Shown here: positions 1 to 8,935 of the stretch, one piece after another | How positions within the stretch are numbered: position 1 is the stretch's first letter | How the letters are laid out: every line of letters starts with the position of its first letter | Assembly (NCBI GenBank): GCA_012034655.1 | Contig: JAAUOZ010000024.1 | Coordinates: 1 to 43,315, forward strand | Origin: Leptolyngbyaceae cyanobacterium CSU_1_3 | Lineage (GTDB): Bacteria; Cyanobacteriota; Cyanobacteriia; Leptolyngbyales; Leptolyngbyaceae | Direction: 5' to 3' | Length of the DNA: 43,315 nt | Program-made: the position numbers and the translations under genes | The notes under the pieces: model-generated | Databases searched by the model: none | What the model saw: the letters and a program-made list of their open reading frames with translations, nothing else | Told to the model about the DNA's origin: nothing

Positions 1-1
1 A

Positions 2-205
2 TGCCCTGAGTGCGGTTCAACTAAACCGAGGGATATTGCCGCTGCACAAGTGATTTGTACCCGTGGGCAACGGGGAATAGAAAATGCCTGTGGAGTCGAG
101 GTGACGGGGGCTGGGGTCACTCAGTCTAGTCAACTGGCGTTGAAGCAGGAACTCTTTGGGGCGACTCAAAGAATCTCCAACCATACCGTCAGGTTGGTTG
201 GATGA
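2..205 (+). CDS. tnpB: TnpB-like protein of an IS200/IS605-type element, C-terminal part (cut by window edge)
   Basis: Read in frame from base 2, this gives 67 residues beginning CPECGSTKPRDIAAAQV and stopping at 203-205. It contains the second half of the zinc finger (CPEC) and the RuvC-III region (the Asp of PRDIAAAQ) of the IS891/IS1136/IS1341 TnpB family. TnpB is an RNA-guided nuclease that acts on the transposon donor site. The rest of the gene lies before the window, so whether it is intact cannot be judged. The same CGSTKPRDIA core recurs in the decayed copy at 21891-22523, so the two copies are related. No start codon is available in the window. Confidence 0.75.
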   Translation, partial: CPECGSTKPRDIAAAQVICTRGQRGIENACGVEVTGAGVTQSSQLALKQELFGATQRISNHTVRLVG

Positions 206-308
206 GTATGTCAACTCTCAGTCTGCGTAGGTAGACTTTGGAGATATCGCTGCAAAGTCATTCGCCAGCGCGGATGGGTCAAGGTGCAAGATCTGAGCTA
301 CACCAACC

Positions 309-460
309 CTGGTTGACTGACAAATCTTTCCCCTCATCCCTCAATCCCTTCTCCCACCAGGGGAGAAGGGAAGCCGGAACCAATCCAGATTTAAAAGCCC
401 CTCTCCCAGAGCGGGCGAGGGGCTGGGGTGAGGGGTTTTTGAGTTTTGTCAGTCAACCAG
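309..460. mobile_element. MITE family A, complete copy with target duplication
   Basis: The left end CTGGTTGACTGACAAA and the right end TTTGTCAGTCAACCAG are perfect 16-base inverted repeats. The sequence ACACCAACC directly flanks both sides (300-308 and 461-469), which is a 9-bp target-site duplication. Inside are two strong palindromic GC blocks (TCCCTTCTCCC/GGGAGAAGGGA, and a CCCCTCTCCC block). The element has no coding capacity. It lies just past the desaturase stop codon. Related copies are at 7322-7396 and 10056-10212. Confidence 0.85.
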
Positions 461-475
461 ACACCAACCTGTAAA

Positions 476-1579
476 TCAGCCTATCAGTTCATCTATCGGA
501 GAAAGGGGACAGGGGACAGGCGTAGTTCCTGCGCCATTGGTAAAGGTATTCTCATTTTGATAGTGTCGGGGTGTCTGTAACATTAAACGCCAAGCTTCTC
601 CAGCATCCAACAAATTAAATCGATCGCAATATTGCGCCTTCAACAGTTCTTGAACGGCTGGATAATAATCTGAGTTGATGCCTGGGAAAATGTGGTGCTC
701 GGTATGATAGGAAAAATTGAAATGCAGCAAATCAAATAGCTTAGGAACCCGAACCGAAACGCTATTAATCAACGGATCATTAATCTTCGTCATGCGACAC
801 AGCATATGGTTGGTGTAGACATAAAACATGATGCCGCTGTAACCAATCCAGATGGGTAAAAAGTAGCTGAGTATGAGCTTTAGAGGGTGAAACCCTAAAT
901 AGCTCACAATGCTCAAGTGAATTCCCAAGATAATGATCAATTCAAGTGCGATTCCTCTACGTTCCTTGGAACTCACCTTAAATGATGCAGGAGGATATTC
1001 GGTCTGACCATTGTTAAACAGCAGCACTGAAGTAAGATTGCGAAACGTATGAACTCCCCAAGCGTGACCCATTCCAACGGCCAACCAGAGTGGATGAACT
1101 TCGGCTGACGGTACAAACAGATTTTGAATCCATTTACCCCAATTTTCAGGCTGTTCATATAAATAGTTGCGGTCTGGGTCGTGCAATGAGTTAGTTTTAT
1201 TGTGATGCTCTCGATTGTGAACCGCTTTCCAAAAAGTGGGTGGAGTCCATAACAGTGTCAGCCCTAATAGGCCAACAAACCGCCTCAACAATGGATTTTT
1301 AATCATCCGGCTGTGCAATAGATCGTGAGTGCTAAACAATAGAACAATGACGCTATTGCCCATGACTAAAGTTAGCGGTAAATAAAGCCACAAGAAATAC
1401 CAATTCCACTGAGTCAGACGATCGGCAATTCCCCAGCCCAAGACTAAAATGGCTACGTTAATCAACAAAACCCAGACTTTGCTGTGATCAGGCAGAAATG
1501 CTTCAGAAGGCAGCAAGGGGCGCAATTGCTTGGCATATTCTGCTTGGGTAATCCAGCGTTCACGAGGAATGACATTCAT
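476..1579 (-). CDS. Membrane fatty acid desaturase family protein
   Basis: This is an integral-membrane di-iron desaturase. All three histidine boxes are visible: HDLLH after the second hydrophobic stretch, HNREHHN about 35 residues later, and YHTEHHIF near the C-terminus. At least four long hydrophobic segments lie around them. The family introduces double bonds into acyl chains or hydroxylates related lipids using a ferredoxin-type donor; the exact regioselectivity cannot be read from sequence. I prefer the ATG at 1579 (MNVIPRERW) over the upstream TTG at 1618, which only adds a weak 13-residue extension. It is divergent from the methyltransferase-like gene at 1708, so the two may share a control region and act on the same lipids (inference). 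Confidence 0.88.
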   Translation of the reverse strand: MNVIPRERWITQAEYAKQLRPLLPSEAFLPDHSKVWVLLINVAILVLGWGIADRLTQWNWYFLWLYLPLTLVMGNSVIVLLFSTHDLLHSRMIKNPLLRRFVGLLGLTLLWTPPTFWKAVHNREHHNKTNSLHDPDRNYLYEQPENWGKWIQNLFVPSAEVHPLWLAVGMGHAWGVHTFRNLTSVLLFNNGQTEYPPASFKVSSKERRGIALELIIILGIHLSIVSYLGFHPLKLILSYFLPIWIGYSGIMFYVYTNHMLCRMTKINDPLINSVSVRVPKLFDLLHFNFSYHTEHHIFPGINSDYYPAVQELLKAQYCDRFNLLDAGEAWRLMLQTPRHYQNENTFTNGAGTTPVPCPLSPIDELIG

Positions 1580-1707
1580 AAATTTTTGTAAGCTTACTTT
1601 GACGTAATGTTGAGACAAGCTTGGAATAAGCTTAAGAATTCTTGAAAATCATCCTTGACCGTGGCATCTTGGTGGAATTCCTCAGAGGATGACTGGAGAT
1701 TAATCCC

Positions 1708-2842
1708 ATGGCTTTCCTATCCACTGGACAAGATACTCAGCGACACATTCCTCTCATTGGTGATATTACTGCTAAAAGCCCCTTAGCGTATAGAGCAACT
1801 CGCGGGGTCGTCCAAATTGTGAACACGGTGCAAATGGCAGTTGCTGAGTCATATATTAATGGACTAGAGGTTCCTGACTCAGTTTTGCGATCGCTGTTTG
1901 CTAGCTGTATGCCCATCTTCTTCAAGTATTTTCCATCCCTCCTCGCCCCCTACGAATGGGTTTTACAAGAAACTGACCACCTGGCAGAAGGTTCTAGGGA
2001 ACTGATGAAAATTCAATATGATCTCCCCCAGGGCATGTTGAATCGAATGCTGGGTAACTGGCAACTCATCTACCCAAAATACAGCATGGGATTGTGGAAA
2101 AAGGGCTATCAATCTTGAGCAATCTCAAATGCACATGATTGACGACTTGATTGAAAAGCTTGACATTCAAGATGGCGACAACCTCTTAGATTTTGGTTGT
2201 GGTTGGGGCTGTGTGCCAAACTATATTTTGTCTAAGTTTCCAAAGGTTAGATTTACAGGATTAAATCTCAGCCATGAGCAGTGTGAATATATGCGTCAAA
2301 AGATGCAAGACCCTGAAAGCTATCTCAGTTCAGGTCGATTTACGCTCATAGAAGGGGATCTCAACAATGCTCAGTTTGAAGAAAAGTTTGACAAGATTCT
2401 TTCCGTTGGTGTCTTTTGCCATGTAGGAAATTTAACCAACGCTTTCAGAAAATTGGCTTCATTCTTAAAACCAGAGGGCAAGTTTTTTCTTCATATCATC
2501 ACGGTTCGCACGCCAAATAATATTTCTAGCGTTTATACCCACAAATACATTTTTCCTCACGGTCGCTACTGGAGTTTTGACGCTGTTCCTAGTCACAACA
2601 AAGATCTCAAAACGATCGAGCGCTGGTATCTCAACGGCATGAACTATTCTAAAACCTTCGCAACCTGGCTGAAAAATTTTGATGATAGCTACAGCGATGT
2701 CAAGGAGCTAGACTATGGCATCGATCCGGCTAGATTTCGTCGCATTTGGCGATTTTATCTAATCTGGCTTGCTTCTAACTTTGCCAGTTGCGATGGCGAG
2801 ATTAATGGCAATGGTCAGTTTCTCATGGTTCATGCTCGTTAA
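1708..2842 (+). CDS. CFA-synthase/coclaurine N-methyltransferase-like SAM enzyme (frameshifted as sequenced)
   Basis: Two frames together form one protein. The N-terminal part (1708-2118) carries YDLPQGMLNRMLG, as in coclaurine N-methyltransferases. The C-terminal part (about 2102-2842) carries the SAM-binding LLDFGCGWGCVPNYIL, then FTGLNLSHEQ, YIFPHG and the helix IERWYLNGMNYSKTFATW. Removing one base in the run AAAAAGGG at 2098-2105 joins them as LWKKAINLEQSQM. The family methylates lipids (cyclopropane formation) or amines through SAM; the substrate here is unknown. It is divergent from the desaturase, which hints at lipid modification. The frameshift may be a sequencing indel or a true disruption. 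Confidence 0.8.
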
Positions 2843-2930
2843 TGAAGACTCGGTGAGCAGGTCATCTCGATAAGCAGTTGCTCAACAATCTGAACAGGTC
2901 TCAATCAACCCTTGTATGGGAGCCGATGCA

Positions 2931-3581
2931 ATGGCGTATCCACAAGCACCCTGGGCACTGAAAGGCTACGCTTTCTTGACTTTGCATTTAATTGACCTGG
3001 CCAAAGCTTCGTCTTTTATTCCGGCGGAATTGGCGATCGTGCCATCGATTTACGGCAAAACATTGGGCGGCATTTATCTCTCGCAATACACCCACGGGTC
3101 TGACTTGATCTATAGCGAACTGATTGTGGTGGCGGGGCTGATTCGCCGTAACGGAGTGGTCGGTTCCTGGATTTCTCACATCTATGTAGATAATCCTGAT
3201 GCGATGGCAGGGGGGCGCGACCTGTGGGGGTTGCCAAAGCAGATGGCAGAATTTCATTGGGAATCGGGAGAAATGGGGCAAGTGACGGTGCGCCAAGAAG
3301 GGCAAATCCTATGTTCACTGCGATCGAGCGGTCGGTTGAGCCTGGTGCGCCAACGATTTTCTTTCCCTAGCTTTAGTCTGCACGATCGCACCTTTCTGCA
3401 ATTTAGCAGCACTGCCCAAGCCAACCTGGCCATTCTAAGAGCCAAACTAGACGTACCCGACACCTCGCCGTTTGGGGCACTGATCCGATCTACGCCCCTG
3501 CTAGTCATGGGTGCAGACTCATTAGACTTAAGGGTGGACACACCGATCGTCATCGGTTCGAGGGTCGTAGGAACGGTGTAA
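2931..3581 (+). CDS. Acetoacetate decarboxylase-like protein
   Basis: The protein has about 216 residues and an acetoacetate-decarboxylase-superfamily fold signature. The motif GGRDLWGLPKQ (Lys near residue 103) corresponds to the family's GRE..-PKK site, where the first Lys forms the Schiff base. Here the second Lys is Gln, so classical acetoacetate decarboxylation is uncertain; several superfamily members catalyse aldol-type or other Schiff-base reactions. The start at 2931 is preferred over the in-frame ATG at 2916 because GGGAG lies 8 bases before it. The downstream neighbour in the same direction is the radical SAM gene, but a gap of about 240 bp makes cotranscription unsure. Confidence 0.8.
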   Translation: MAYPQAPWALKGYAFLTLHLIDLAKASSFIPAELAIVPSIYGKTLGGIYLSQYTHGSDLIYSELIVVAGLIRRNGVVGSWISHIYVDNPDAMAGGRDLWGLPKQMAEFHWESGEMGQVTVRQEGQILCSLRSSGRLSLVRQRFSFPSFSLHDRTFLQFSSTAQANLAILRAKLDVPDTSPFGALIRSTPLLVMGADSLDLRVDTPIVIGSRVVGTV

Positions 3582-3822
3582 CCCTGGATCAGGGAGGAGG
3601 GATGTGCAAACAAGCCCTCACTTGCCGGAATTAATCGCGCGGATAGATTAATCGAGTCGATGGGGTTGCCCCCGCGATCGCGAGGCGAATTTTGGGGCAG
3701 TTCATGGTCTCATCCAGCCAGTTTGGGTAGACAGTTCAGAAATTACAATCTGTAAAGGCTTGTATTGCTTGCTCTTAAGATTTATTGTGAGGTTTGACAG
3801 GAGACTTTGACAAAAATACCCT

Positions 3823-4795
3823 ATGGCTCCCCTGGTAGCAAACTACTATCTGACCTACCGATGCAACGCCCGTTGCACTTTTGTGACATTTGGGCCCTCG
3901 AACCGAAGCAAGAAGCATCTTTTGAGACGATTCAACACAATTTGACCGATCTGCGTCGCTTGGGTGTCAAGTATGTGGATTTCACCGGGGGTGAACCACT
4001 GCTGAGAAAGGATGTAGACAAAATTTTTGCGGAGGCCAAACGCCAAGGTTTCGCCACCAGCATGACTACCAACACCATTCTCTACCCCAAGCGGGCCAAG
4101 GAGATGCAGGGCTTGGTAGATTTTCTCAACTTCTCGCTAGATGGCGGCGATGCTGAGACCCACGACCAATCTCGCGGCGTGAAAATTTTCGATACGCTGG
4201 TGGAGTCCGTTCAGATTGCCCACTCTCTGGGCGAATATCCGGTGCTCAACCATACCTTACTGCCCAAAATTACGATCGCCTCTCCGAAGTCGCCGAACTA
4301 GGGCAGCGACTCAATGCCCGCATCTGGCTCAACCCTGCCTTCACCGCTCACAGCAACTACAACGCTAAGAAAAATCCTACTCCAGCAATGGTGGCAGCGA
4401 TCGAAACCGCAGCCAAGAAATACAGCAACCTTGGATATAACAAAGCAGCTTTGGCGTTTATTGAGGCAGGCGGCAACGACACCAACAACCCTCGCTGCAA
4501 GGCGGTGGATGCTGTGATCGCTATCTCCCCCAATGATGAACTGCTGCTGCCTTGTTACCACTTTGCTCAAAAAGGCATCGCGATCGCGGGTCGTCTCTAC
4601 GAGATGTACAGGCAGTCAGAAGAAGTGGATGAGTTTCGCCAGTCTCAGGGTAAGCTGTCAGTCTGCGAAGGCTGTACGGTTTGGTGCTACCTGATCCCCA
4701 GCTTCTTCAAAGGTCTAGACAAATATTGGGTGTTAAACCAGGCAACCTATGTCGGAGAATTCTTGGCCCGAAAACGATTCCTGCAACGAGCTTGA
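3823..4795 (+). CDS. Radical SAM/SPASM-like protein (two frameshifts as sequenced)
   Basis: From ATG 3823 the frame reads MAPLVANYYLTYRCNARC. One T missing from the T4 run at 3879-3882 restores TFCDIW, completing the CxxxCxxC cluster motif. VDFTGGEPLLRKD follows (the GGE SAM-contact motif). A second missing base, in A4 at 4266-4269, restores PKNYDRLSEVAELG. The C-terminal frame has extra cysteines (PRCKAV, LPCYHF, CEGCTVWC), suggesting an auxiliary iron-sulfur cluster as in SPASM proteins. The substrate is unknown. It is not HpnH by its motif context. The 3' end overlaps the next glycosyltransferase by 47 bases, so the two are probably translated together. An in-frame stop at 3808 limits how far upstream the start can be. 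Confidence 0.78.
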
Positions 4796-6221
4796 GCCGA
4801 TCGGCATCATTGCCGCTCTGCCAACCTCAGAAGAGTCTGACGACACAACCCCTGACCCGTTTCGGGGCTATCGAGGGCGTAGGCGCAAAGCAGCAGCCGT
4901 TTTGGTGGTGATTTGGAGTGGCACGATCGCCCTGCATCTCGTCACCTGGGGCTACTGGCTGATTTTGGGTCTGACAACTTTGATGGGCTTACATGCCGTC
5001 AGATTTCTGTTTGCCCGTCCGTCTGATCTGCCAGAACCTCTGTCAGAGCAAACGCAAGACTACCCTTTTGTCTCGCTGATGGTCTCCGCCAAAAATGAAG
5101 AAGCGGTGGTTGGCAATCTGGCGAAGATGCTGTGTGGCTTAGACTATCCCAGCGATCGCTACGAGGTTTGGGTGATCGACGACAACAGTAGCGATCAGAC
5201 TCCTGTGCTGCTAGATCGGTTGGCAGAAGAGTATTCACAACTGCACGTATTCCATCGTCCTGCGGGGGCGGGGGGCGGCAAGTCGGGGGCCCTCAATCAG
5301 GTGTTCCCGATGACCCAGGGCGAGATTGTGGTGGTTTTTGATGCCGATGCTCAGGTTGAGCCAGATTTTTTGCGGCGTGTTGTGCCCGCATTCGATCGTC
5401 AGCAGGTAGGAGCCGTGCAGGTCAGAAAGGCGATCGTGCAGGCAGAACCAGACTCGCAATCTAAAGATGCGAATAATTTTTGGGTGCGAGGGCAGATGGC
5501 AGAAATGGCCCTGGATGCCTTTATTCACCAGCAGAGAATTGCGATCGGCGGCATTGGTGAACTGCGCGGCAACGGGCAGTTTGTGCGCCGCAAGGCTCTA
5601 GAAGTCTGTGGGGGTTGGAATGAAGAAACCATCACAGACGATCTAGATCTAACCATTCGGCTCCACCTCAACCAGTGGGATATCGATGTGATTACGGTTC
5701 CTGCGGTGTATGAGGAAGGAGTCACCAATGCGATCGCCCTCTGGCATCAACGCAATCGCTGGGCAGAAGGCGGCTACCAACGCTACCTTGATTACTGGCA
5801 ACTCCTTGTGAGAAATCGGATGGGGACGCGCAAAAGCATTGACCTGGTGATGTTTTGGGTGCTCCAGTATGTGATGCCTACGGCTGCGATCCCTGACTTT
5901 TTGATGGCGATCGTCCGCAATCGGCCGCTGCTTCTCAGTCCGGTTTCTGCGCTGACCCTGGTTCTATTTTTGTGCAGCACCTTTGGCGGGCTGCGACGCA
6001 TTCAACGACTGCGCGACTCGACCGACCAGCGACGGTTAACTCTCAAAGGCATCGACTTCTCCTTTATGGTGGCGTTGCTGCAATCGCTGCGCGGCACACT
6101 GTATATGATGCACTGGCTACCGATCGTCTCTAGCACCACCGCCCGCATGTCCATTCGCCCTAAGCGGTTGAAGTGGGTGAAGACGGTGCATAGAGGGATG
6201 GATGGGGGTGAGGGGTTGTGA
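4749..6221 (+). CDS. Family 2 glycosyltransferase, processive cellulose-synthase-like type
   Basis: The protein has 490 residues. A short hydrophilic N-terminus is followed by two hydrophobic segments (about residues 45-90), a cytoplasmic GT-A domain and then further membrane segments. The catalytic series is visible: VIDDNSSD, the FDADAQ metal-binding DxD, the ITDDLDL acceptor-side Asp, and QRNRW, the Q(Q/R)xRW signature of processive enzymes. It probably polymerises or transfers sugars at the plasma membrane; donor and product cannot be read. The start overlaps the radical SAM gene, implying coupled translation. The last few residues (GGEGL) look low in complexity, but no frameshift is evident. 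Confidence 0.87.
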   Translation: MSENSWPENDSCNELEPIGIIAALPTSEESDDTTPDPFRGYRGRRRKAAAVLVVIWSGTIALHLVTWGYWLILGLTTLMGLHAVRFLFARPSDLPEPLSEQTQDYPFVSLMVSAKNEEAVVGNLAKMLCGLDYPSDRYEVWVIDDNSSDQTPVLLDRLAEEYSQLHVFHRPAGAGGGKSGALNQVFPMTQGEIVVVFDADAQVEPDFLRRVVPAFDRQQVGAVQVRKAIVQAEPDSQSKDANNFWVRGQMAEMALDAFIHQQRIAIGGIGELRGNGQFVRRKALEVCGGWNEETITDDLDLTIRLHLNQWDIDVITVPAVYEEGVTNAIALWHQRNRWAEGGYQRYLDYWQLLVRNRMGTRKSIDLVMFWVLQYVMPTAAIPDFLMAIVRNRPLLLSPVSALTLVLFLCSTFGGLRRIQRLRDSTDQRRLTLKGIDFSFMVALLQSLRGTLYMMHWLPIVSSTTARMSIRPKRLKWVKTVHRGMDGGEGL

Positions 6222-6298
6222 AACTGGCTGAAGCGGTTCAATTAAGATGGAGTTTATTTGCATTCGGCTATTTGGCGACTTTCTTGATTGCACAACCT

Positions 6299-6330
6299 CC
6301 TCTAAAATAAGATGCTGCAACTTTTAGAGG
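6299..6330 (+). promoter_or_regulatory. 5' UTR hairpin covering the pdhB ribosome binding site
   Basis: CCTCTAAAA (6299-6307) and TTTTAGAGG (6322-6330) are perfect 9-base inverted repeats around a 14-base loop. The right arm contains the AGAGG Shine-Dalgarno element of pdhB (ATG at 6335). When folded, the stem would pair the ribosome binding site. The role in control is inference. Confidence 0.5.
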
Positions 6331-6334
6331 AACG

Positions 6335-7318
6335 ATGGCAGAAACCCTTTTCTTCAACGCCCTGCGAGAAGCCATTGATGAGGAGATGGCCCGCGACTCC
6401 ACCGTCCTTGTGATGGGTGAGGATGTAGGTCACTATGGGGGTTCCTACAAGGTTACAAAAGACCTGTACAAAAAATATGGCGATCTGAGGCTGCTTGATA
6501 CGCCGATCGCCGAAAATAGCTTTACGGGCATGGCAGTGGGAGCCGCGATGACGGGCTTACGTCCGATCATCGAAGGGATGAATATGGGCTTTTTGCTGCT
6601 GGCGTTCAATCAGATCGCCAACAATGCCGGAATGCTGCGCTACACGTCGGGGGGCAACTTCAAGATTCCGATGGTGATTCGGGGGCCAGGTGGCGTGGGT
6701 CGCCAGCTAGGGGCAGAACACTCTCAGCGTCTAGAGGCTTACTTTCAGGCGGTTCCAGGCTTGAAGATTGTTGCCTGCTCGACTCCTTACAATGCCAAGG
6801 GTCTACTCAAGGCGGCGATTCGCGACGACAACCCGGTGCTGTTTTTTGAGCATGTGCTGCTCTATAACCTCAAAGAAAATCTGCCCGATGGAGAGTACGT
6901 ATTGCCCTTAGACAAAGCGGAAATTGTTCGCAAGGGCGAAGATGTGACGATTCTCACCTATTCGCGGATGCGCTATCATGTCATGCAAGCGGTGAAGTCG
7001 TTAGAGAAAGAAGGGTACGATCCGGAGGTGATCGATCTGCTCTCGCTCAAACCGTTAGATTTTGAAACGATCGGGGCTTCAATCCGCAAGACGCACCGCG
7101 TGATCATAGTTGAGGAATGTATGCGAACGGGTGGCATTGGCGCAGAAATTGTAGCCTCGATCAACGATCGTCTCTTCGACGAATTAGATGCTCCCGTTTT
7201 ACGGATGTCTTCTCAAGATATCCCGACTCCTTATAACGGCGCGTTAGAGAATTTGACGATCGTTCAACCTCAGCAGATCATAGAGGCCGTCAAAAAGATG
7301 GCGACCGCAAAGGTTTAG
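6335..7318 (+). CDS. pdhB: Pyruvate dehydrogenase E1 component, beta subunit
   Basis: The protein has 327 residues, the usual length, and full-length similarity is evident by eye: [53 protein letters not shown] and the C-terminal transketolase-C segment with [10 protein letters not shown]. With the alpha subunit (not in this window) it forms the thiamine-diphosphate E1 that decarboxylates pyruvate and feeds acetyl groups to E2 for acetyl-CoA synthesis. AGAGGA lies just before the ATG, with unusually short spacing and inside a hairpin. It is convergent with the ferritin-like gene, with a strong palindrome between them. Confidence 0.96.
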   Translation: MAETLFFNALREAIDEEMARDSTVLVMGEDVGHYGGSYKVTKDLYKKYGDLRLLDTPIAENSFTGMAVGAAMTGLRPIIEGMNMGFLLLAFNQIANNAGMLRYTSGGNFKIPMVIRGPGGVGRQLGAEHSQRLEAYFQAVPGLKIVACSTPYNAKGLLKAAIRDDNPVLFFEHVLLYNLKENLPDGEYVLPLDKAEIVRKGEDVTILTYSRMRYHVMQAVKSLEKEGYDPEVIDLLSLKPLDFETIGASIRKTHRVIIVEECMRTGGIGAEIVASINDRLFDELDAPVLRMSSQDIPTPYNGALENLTIVQPQQIIEAVKKMATAKV

Positions 7319-7321
7319 GGG

Positions 7322-7396
7322 TGGGTTGACTGACCAATCTTTTCCCCTCATCCTAAAATCCCTTCTCCCAGCACAGGAGAAGGGATTTTCAATCTA
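7322..7396. mobile_element. MITE family A, truncated copy
   Basis: The sequence begins GGGTTGACTGACCAATC, matching the left terminal repeat of the complete copy at 309, and continues through the first internal palindrome. The right half and right terminal repeat are absent. It fills the space between the convergent pdhB and ferritin-like genes. Confidence 0.6.
7355..7389. terminator. Probable bidirectional terminator derived from the MITE
   Basis: AAAATCCCTTCTCC (7355-7368) and GGAGAAGGGATTTT (7376-7389) form a perfect 14-bp stem with a 7-base loop. The A-run on one side and T-run on the other suit intrinsic termination of pdhB (plus) and the iron locus (minus). Confidence 0.65.
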
Positions 7397-7412
7397 AGCA
7401 ACCCCGTGGGGT

Positions 7413-7859
7413 TTAGAGACCTGTCGGGCTAAAGTCACGCAGCATCTTCTTCAGTTCCATACCGTGAAGCTCTTCTTGCCCAATCATGGTTCGGGCAAAC
7501 TCTTCTAGATAAATGCTGGCATTTTCGACCACTTCTAGCAGGTTTTTGTAGAGGCTGAGCGCACTCGATTCGTGGTTCAAACTTTCTAGCAGAATATCGT
7601 AGATCGAATGTTTGTAAGTTTCTTCGATCGGCGAAATCTTTAGGCTGGGATGCCCGTCTAACCCGGTCAAAATCTCACCCGCTTGTTGAGCATGAAGCAG
7701 CGATTCGGTGGCTTGGGCTTTGAGGAATTGAACGATCGGAATTCGATTGGGCCCAGTCACCATGAGCGAATAGTGAGTATAGCGAACTACGCCAGACAGT
7801 TCCGATTCCATAATCGAATTGAGCAGGGCGATCGTAGCTTTGAGGTCGAGTTCTCTCAT
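7413..7859 (-). CDS. Bacterioferritin-like protein (ferritin-like four-helix domain)
   Basis: The protein has about 148 residues from the ATG at 7859 (MRELDLKATIALLN); a 7-residue upstream extension to 7880 is possible. Di-iron ferritin ligands are visible: ESELSGVVRYTHYS in helix A, ESLLHAQQAG (ExxH) in helix B, ESSALSLYKN in helix C and QEELHGMELKK (ExxH) in helix D. The family oxidises and stores Fe(II) in the cytoplasm. The haem-ligand Met of classical Bfr was not assigned. It lies 63 bases after the FTR1 permease in the same direction, so imported iron would have a ready store. Confidence 0.85.
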   Translation of the reverse strand: MRELDLKATIALLNSIMESELSGVVRYTHYSLMVTGPNRIPIVQFLKAQATESLLHAQQAGEILTGLDGHPSLKISPIEETYKHSIYDILLESLNHESSALSLYKNLLEVVENASIYLEEFARTMIGQEELHGMELKKMLRDFSPTGL

Positions 7860-7922
7860 GAATATCAAGTGTAAAATCAAGGGTCAATTTGGACTGGAGA
7901 CAAGTTGGACTAGAGACAAGCA

Positions 7923-8899
7923 CTATTTTGTAGCAGAAGCTCTAGGTTTTGGGCGATCTTTTGATTGTCTTAAAAATGGAAAAATGACGCGCCCAGACAA
8001 ACTTTGAAAATAAATTCCGCCGACCGTGATCAAAAATACACCATAGGCGATCGCTTGAACTAAATATAACCGTTGGGTGTAGCCAAATAGCGCACTCAAA
8101 ATCATTCCCGGAAAGCGATCGTCGGGCAACACTTGACTGGTGTTCCAGAGCAGAGGGCCTAGAATGCAATCGCGATCTTGGGGTTTGGCAAACCGTTCGT
8201 AAAAGAAACAAATAGACTGGGACTTGCGATCGAGTTGAGCCAATGTATTCAATGCTGTATCGAAATGGCCGAGTGCTGTCACGACTAATCCGGCAACGAT
8301 CAGCAACAACAACGCACCCATGACCATAAAAAACTTTCGCAAATTCAGCCGAACGCCCCATTTGAAGATCAAAGCCCCAATCACTGCGGCAACCCCAATT
8401 CCCAAGATTGCCCCCACCGCCGGAACCATACCCTGCTGAAATTTGGACACCACAAACAACACGGTCTCAAACCCTTCGCGCAACACTGCAAAGAACACGA
8501 GGGAAAACACGCCCCACCAGCGCTGGTCTGGGTAGTCAACACCGATCCGATCGCACCTTCAACCGTTTGTTTCATGTGTCGAGCGTTCTGCGTCATCCAG
8601 ATCAACATCCAACTCAGCATCACGATCGCCATCACGCTGAAGACACCCTCCAGCAACGGCTCAAACACCGGAGAGTATTTCTGGTTCGAGTTTCCCAGGC
8701 TTTGCAAAACCCAGCCAAACAGCGCTCCCACGATCGCGCTTGCACCCAGCCCCGCCAAGACCCCACCATACACCCAACGATTTAAGTGTTGCTGTTTTGC
8801 TTTTTTCAAATAGGCCAGCACAATGCCGACAACTAGCGCAGCTTCGACCCCTTCTCGCAGGGTGATGACAAACGTGGGGATGGCAGAGCTAAAGTCCAT
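7923..8899 (-). CDS. FTR1-family iron permease (frameshifted as sequenced)
   Basis: The N-terminal frame (8899 down to about 8530) starts MDFSSAIPTFVITLREGVEAALVVG. The second frame (about 8532-7923) has RWWGVFSLVFFAVLREGFETVLF. Both contain the REGxE iron-binding motif that marks FTR1 transporters, in TM1 and TM4 as expected, and about seven membrane helices are visible in total. One extra G in the GGG run at 8530-8532 (plus strand) would join the frames. In yeast and bacteria FTR1 takes up Fe(III) made by a partner ferroxidase. Here the upstream genes are an HhH lipoprotein (36 bp gap) and a multicopper oxidase. The insert between the REGxE motifs, with its cysteine-containing loop (ICFFYERF...RDCI), is typical of cyanobacterial members as far as I can tell. 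Confidence 0.88.
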
Positions 8900-8935
8900 G
8901 AGTCTTTTGAGGGAGAGGAAGGAGGGATACAGATT

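Noticed and set aside
238..474. Plus-strand frame of 78 codons
   Set aside because: It lies mostly within the MITE at 309-460 and encodes palindromic low-complexity sequence.
3823..4795. HpnH (hopanoid radical SAM) assignment
   Set aside because: The N-terminal and cluster motifs do not match HpnH, and the gene is not near shc.
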